DNA from: Deltaproteobacteria bacterium
GTDB taxonomy: Bacteria; Myxococcota; XYA12-FULL-58-9; JAUUZB01
NCBI GenBank assembly: GCA_030590185.1
Contig: JAUUZB010000191.1
Span: forward strand, 1-6,998
Length of the DNA: 6,998 nucleotides
Direction of reading: 5' to 3'
Part shown: one piece after another, positions 6,112 to 6,998 of the stretch
How positions within the stretch are numbered: position 1 is the first letter of the stretch
Layout of the letters: every line of letters begins with the position of its first letter
The notes under the pieces: model-generated
Databases searched by the model: none
Seen by the model: the letters and a program-made list of their open reading frames with translations, nothing else
Told to the model about the DNA's origin: nothing
Translations under genes and position numbers: made by a program

Positions 6112-6908
6112 GCAACCCCGAGAGCTTCAAGTCCTGTTGCGCGAATTTTTACGCCGACGATCTCGTGCGCCGGTTGCTCGGCGACTCGTTTCATCCCGGC
6201 GGGGAGAAACTGACCCGGCAGCTGTTGGTCAACGCCGGGGTAACCGCGACGGATCGTCTCCTCGATGTCGCCACCGGCCAGGGGACCAGCGCCATCCTCG
6301 CCGCCGGAGAATCTGGCTGCGACGTCACCGCGGTTGATCTCTCGGCGGAGAACCTCAGTCGCGCCGCGGCGCGCGCCGAGGAGGCAGGGGTGGGGGAGCG
6401 CGTCCACACCGAGCGCTCCGACGCCGAGCACTTGCCCTTCGCCGACAATTCCTTCGACGTCGTTCTGTGTGAATGTGCCTTTTGCACCTTCGTGGACAAG
6501 CCGACCGCGGCGCGGGAGATGACCCGGGTGCTCGAGCCGGGCGGGCGCCTGGTCCTCTCGGACATGGTGATCCGCAGCGGCGATCTCCCCCCGGAGCTCG
6601 ACGCCTTGATGGCGCGGGTCGCGTGTATCGCCGATGCCGTGGATGAACCGCACCTGGCCGCTGCCTTCGAGCAGGCCGGGCTCGAGGCGGTGGTGATCGA
6701 AGACGCTTCTTGGGGGCTCACCCAGATGGTGGAGGAGATCCGAGAGCGCCTCCTGGCCTTGGACCTCGCCCAGCGGCTCGGCAAGCTCGACCTCGGCGGC
6801 TTTGATCTCAGCGAAGGCAAGCGCCTCGCCAAGCGTTCCCTCGAGGTCATTCGAGAGGGGAAGATCGGCTACGCCACCCTCGTGGCACGCCGACCGGCGC
6901 GCCCGTAG
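6108..6908 (+). CDS. Class I SAM-dependent methyltransferase, cysteine-rich and ArsM-reminiscent
   Basis: A 266-aa soluble methyltransferase with a Rossmann fold. Motif I is LDVATGQGT (52-60), the ribose-binding acidic residue is D77 in VDLS, the adenine-contact motif is SDAEHLPF (104-111), and LEPGGRLVLSD (142-152) closes the core. The cysteines are unusual: a CC pair at 10-11 before the core, C121-x-C123-x2-C126 (CECAFC) just after strand 4, and C173 in ACIADA. Arsenite methyltransferases (ArsM) also have conserved cysteines after strand 4 (SNCV-type motif) and in a later CLGGA-type motif, so a thiol or metalloid-binding active site is plausible. The rest is more like a generic UbiE-type enzyme, and the ArsM link is inference. 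The GTG start overlaps the radical SAM stop (GTGA), with GGAG at 6101-6104 and GGGGG at 6095-6099 as possible Shine-Dalgarno contacts. The two enzymes are therefore probably made together and may act in one pathway. The C-terminal about 60 residues are charged and helical-looking. Confidence 0.92.
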   Translation: MSNPESFKSCCANFYADDLVRRLLGDSFHPGGEKLTRQLLVNAGVTATDRLLDVATGQGTSAILAAGESGCDVTAVDLSAENLSRAAARAEEAGVGERVHTERSDAEHLPFADNSFDVVLCECAFCTFVDKPTAAREMTRVLEPGGRLVLSDMVIRSGDLPPELDALMARVACIADAVDEPHLAAAFEQAGLEAVVIEDASWGLTQMVEEIRERLLALDLAQRLGKLDLGGFDLSEGKRLAKRSLEVIREGKIGYATLVARRPARP

Positions 6909-6918
6909 CTAGGCGCAT

Positions 6919-6925
6919 AGGAAGG
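6919..6925 (+). promoter_or_regulatory. Ribosome binding site of the right-edge gene
   Basis: AGGAAGG lies 7 nt before a GTG at 6933 and 19 nt before an in-frame ATG at 6945. It supports the GTG as the start of the truncated gene. Confidence 0.5.
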
Positions 6926-6932
6926 TCGGGGT

Positions 6933-6998
6933 GTGGTGGTGACGATGTTGGCATGGGTGAGTGTTCTGAGCGTCATCGCGGCGAGCCCTTCCGGCCCA
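6933..6998 (+). CDS. Start of a gene with a signal-peptide-like N-terminus, 3'-truncated
   Basis: Twenty-two codons are open from GTG 6933 to the right edge. The translation after the first codons is MLAWVSVLSVIAA followed by SPSGP: a hydrophobic core of about 12 residues ending in small residues, as in a Sec signal peptide or a first membrane helix. No lysine or arginine is seen before the core, which is weak for a signal peptide. An in-frame ATG at 6945 is an alternative start. It lies 24 nt after the methyltransferase stop, so it would continue the same operon and suggests an exported or membrane component. Function cannot be assigned from this fragment. Confidence 0.5.
   Translation, partial: MVVTMLAWVSVLSVIAASPSGP

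Noticed and set aside
6108..6908. Naming the methyltransferase arsM
   Set aside because: Cysteine positions are only broadly similar, no arsR, arsB, arsC or other arsenic gene is present in the window, and the substrate is unproven.
1..6998. tRNA, rRNA, CRISPR, insertion sequence or phage features
   Set aside because: No cloverleaf-like gene, direct repeat array, transposase, terminal inverted repeat or integrase was seen on either strand; nearly all of the window is accounted for by coding sequence.

Overview
The window is GC-rich (about two-thirds G+C by eye) and densely coding, with every convincing gene on the + strand. Gene style (Shine-Dalgarno sites, 4-nt stop/start overlaps, strong preference for CTC leucine codons) points to a high-GC bacterium. 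A proteobacterium, possibly a gammaproteobacterium of the Chromatiales type, is my guess, but no marker gene here proves it.

Layout: (1) 3-1772, the 3' part of a patatin-like phospholipase/esterase gene whose frame is open to the left edge. (2) 1773-1905, a 133-nt intergenic gap with a strong hairpin (1805-1826) directly after an extended -10-like sequence. (3) 1906-4286, a two-gene unit joined by an ATGA overlap: a small two-helix membrane protein with a HAMP-like tail, then a soluble Hanks-type Ser/Thr kinase whose C-terminal half contains two similar regulatory-looking segments. (4) 4325-6908, a small CxxC protein, a cysteine-rich radical SAM enzyme of the COG1964 / MJ0619 / tetraether-synthase-like type, and a class I SAM-dependent methyltransferase whose cysteine pattern resembles arsenite methyltransferases. 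The last two overlap by GTGA. (5) 6933-6998, the first 22 codons of a gene with a hydrophobic, signal-peptide-like N-terminus, running off the right edge.

From 1906 to the right edge the gaps are -4, +38, +26, -4 and +24 nt, so six genes could be one transcription unit. A reasonable but unproven model is a membrane-tethered kinase module placed in front of a small redox or radical modification pathway: a CxxC protein, a radical SAM C-C bond or methylation enzyme, and a thiol-rich methyltransferase. The substrate cannot be read from the sequence. The most distinctive parts are the radical SAM/methyltransferase/CxxC trio, the kinase's activation loop without phosphoacceptor Ser/Thr, and the split membrane-sensor/kinase arrangement. 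No RNA genes, mobile elements, CRISPR arrays or long DNA repeats were seen.
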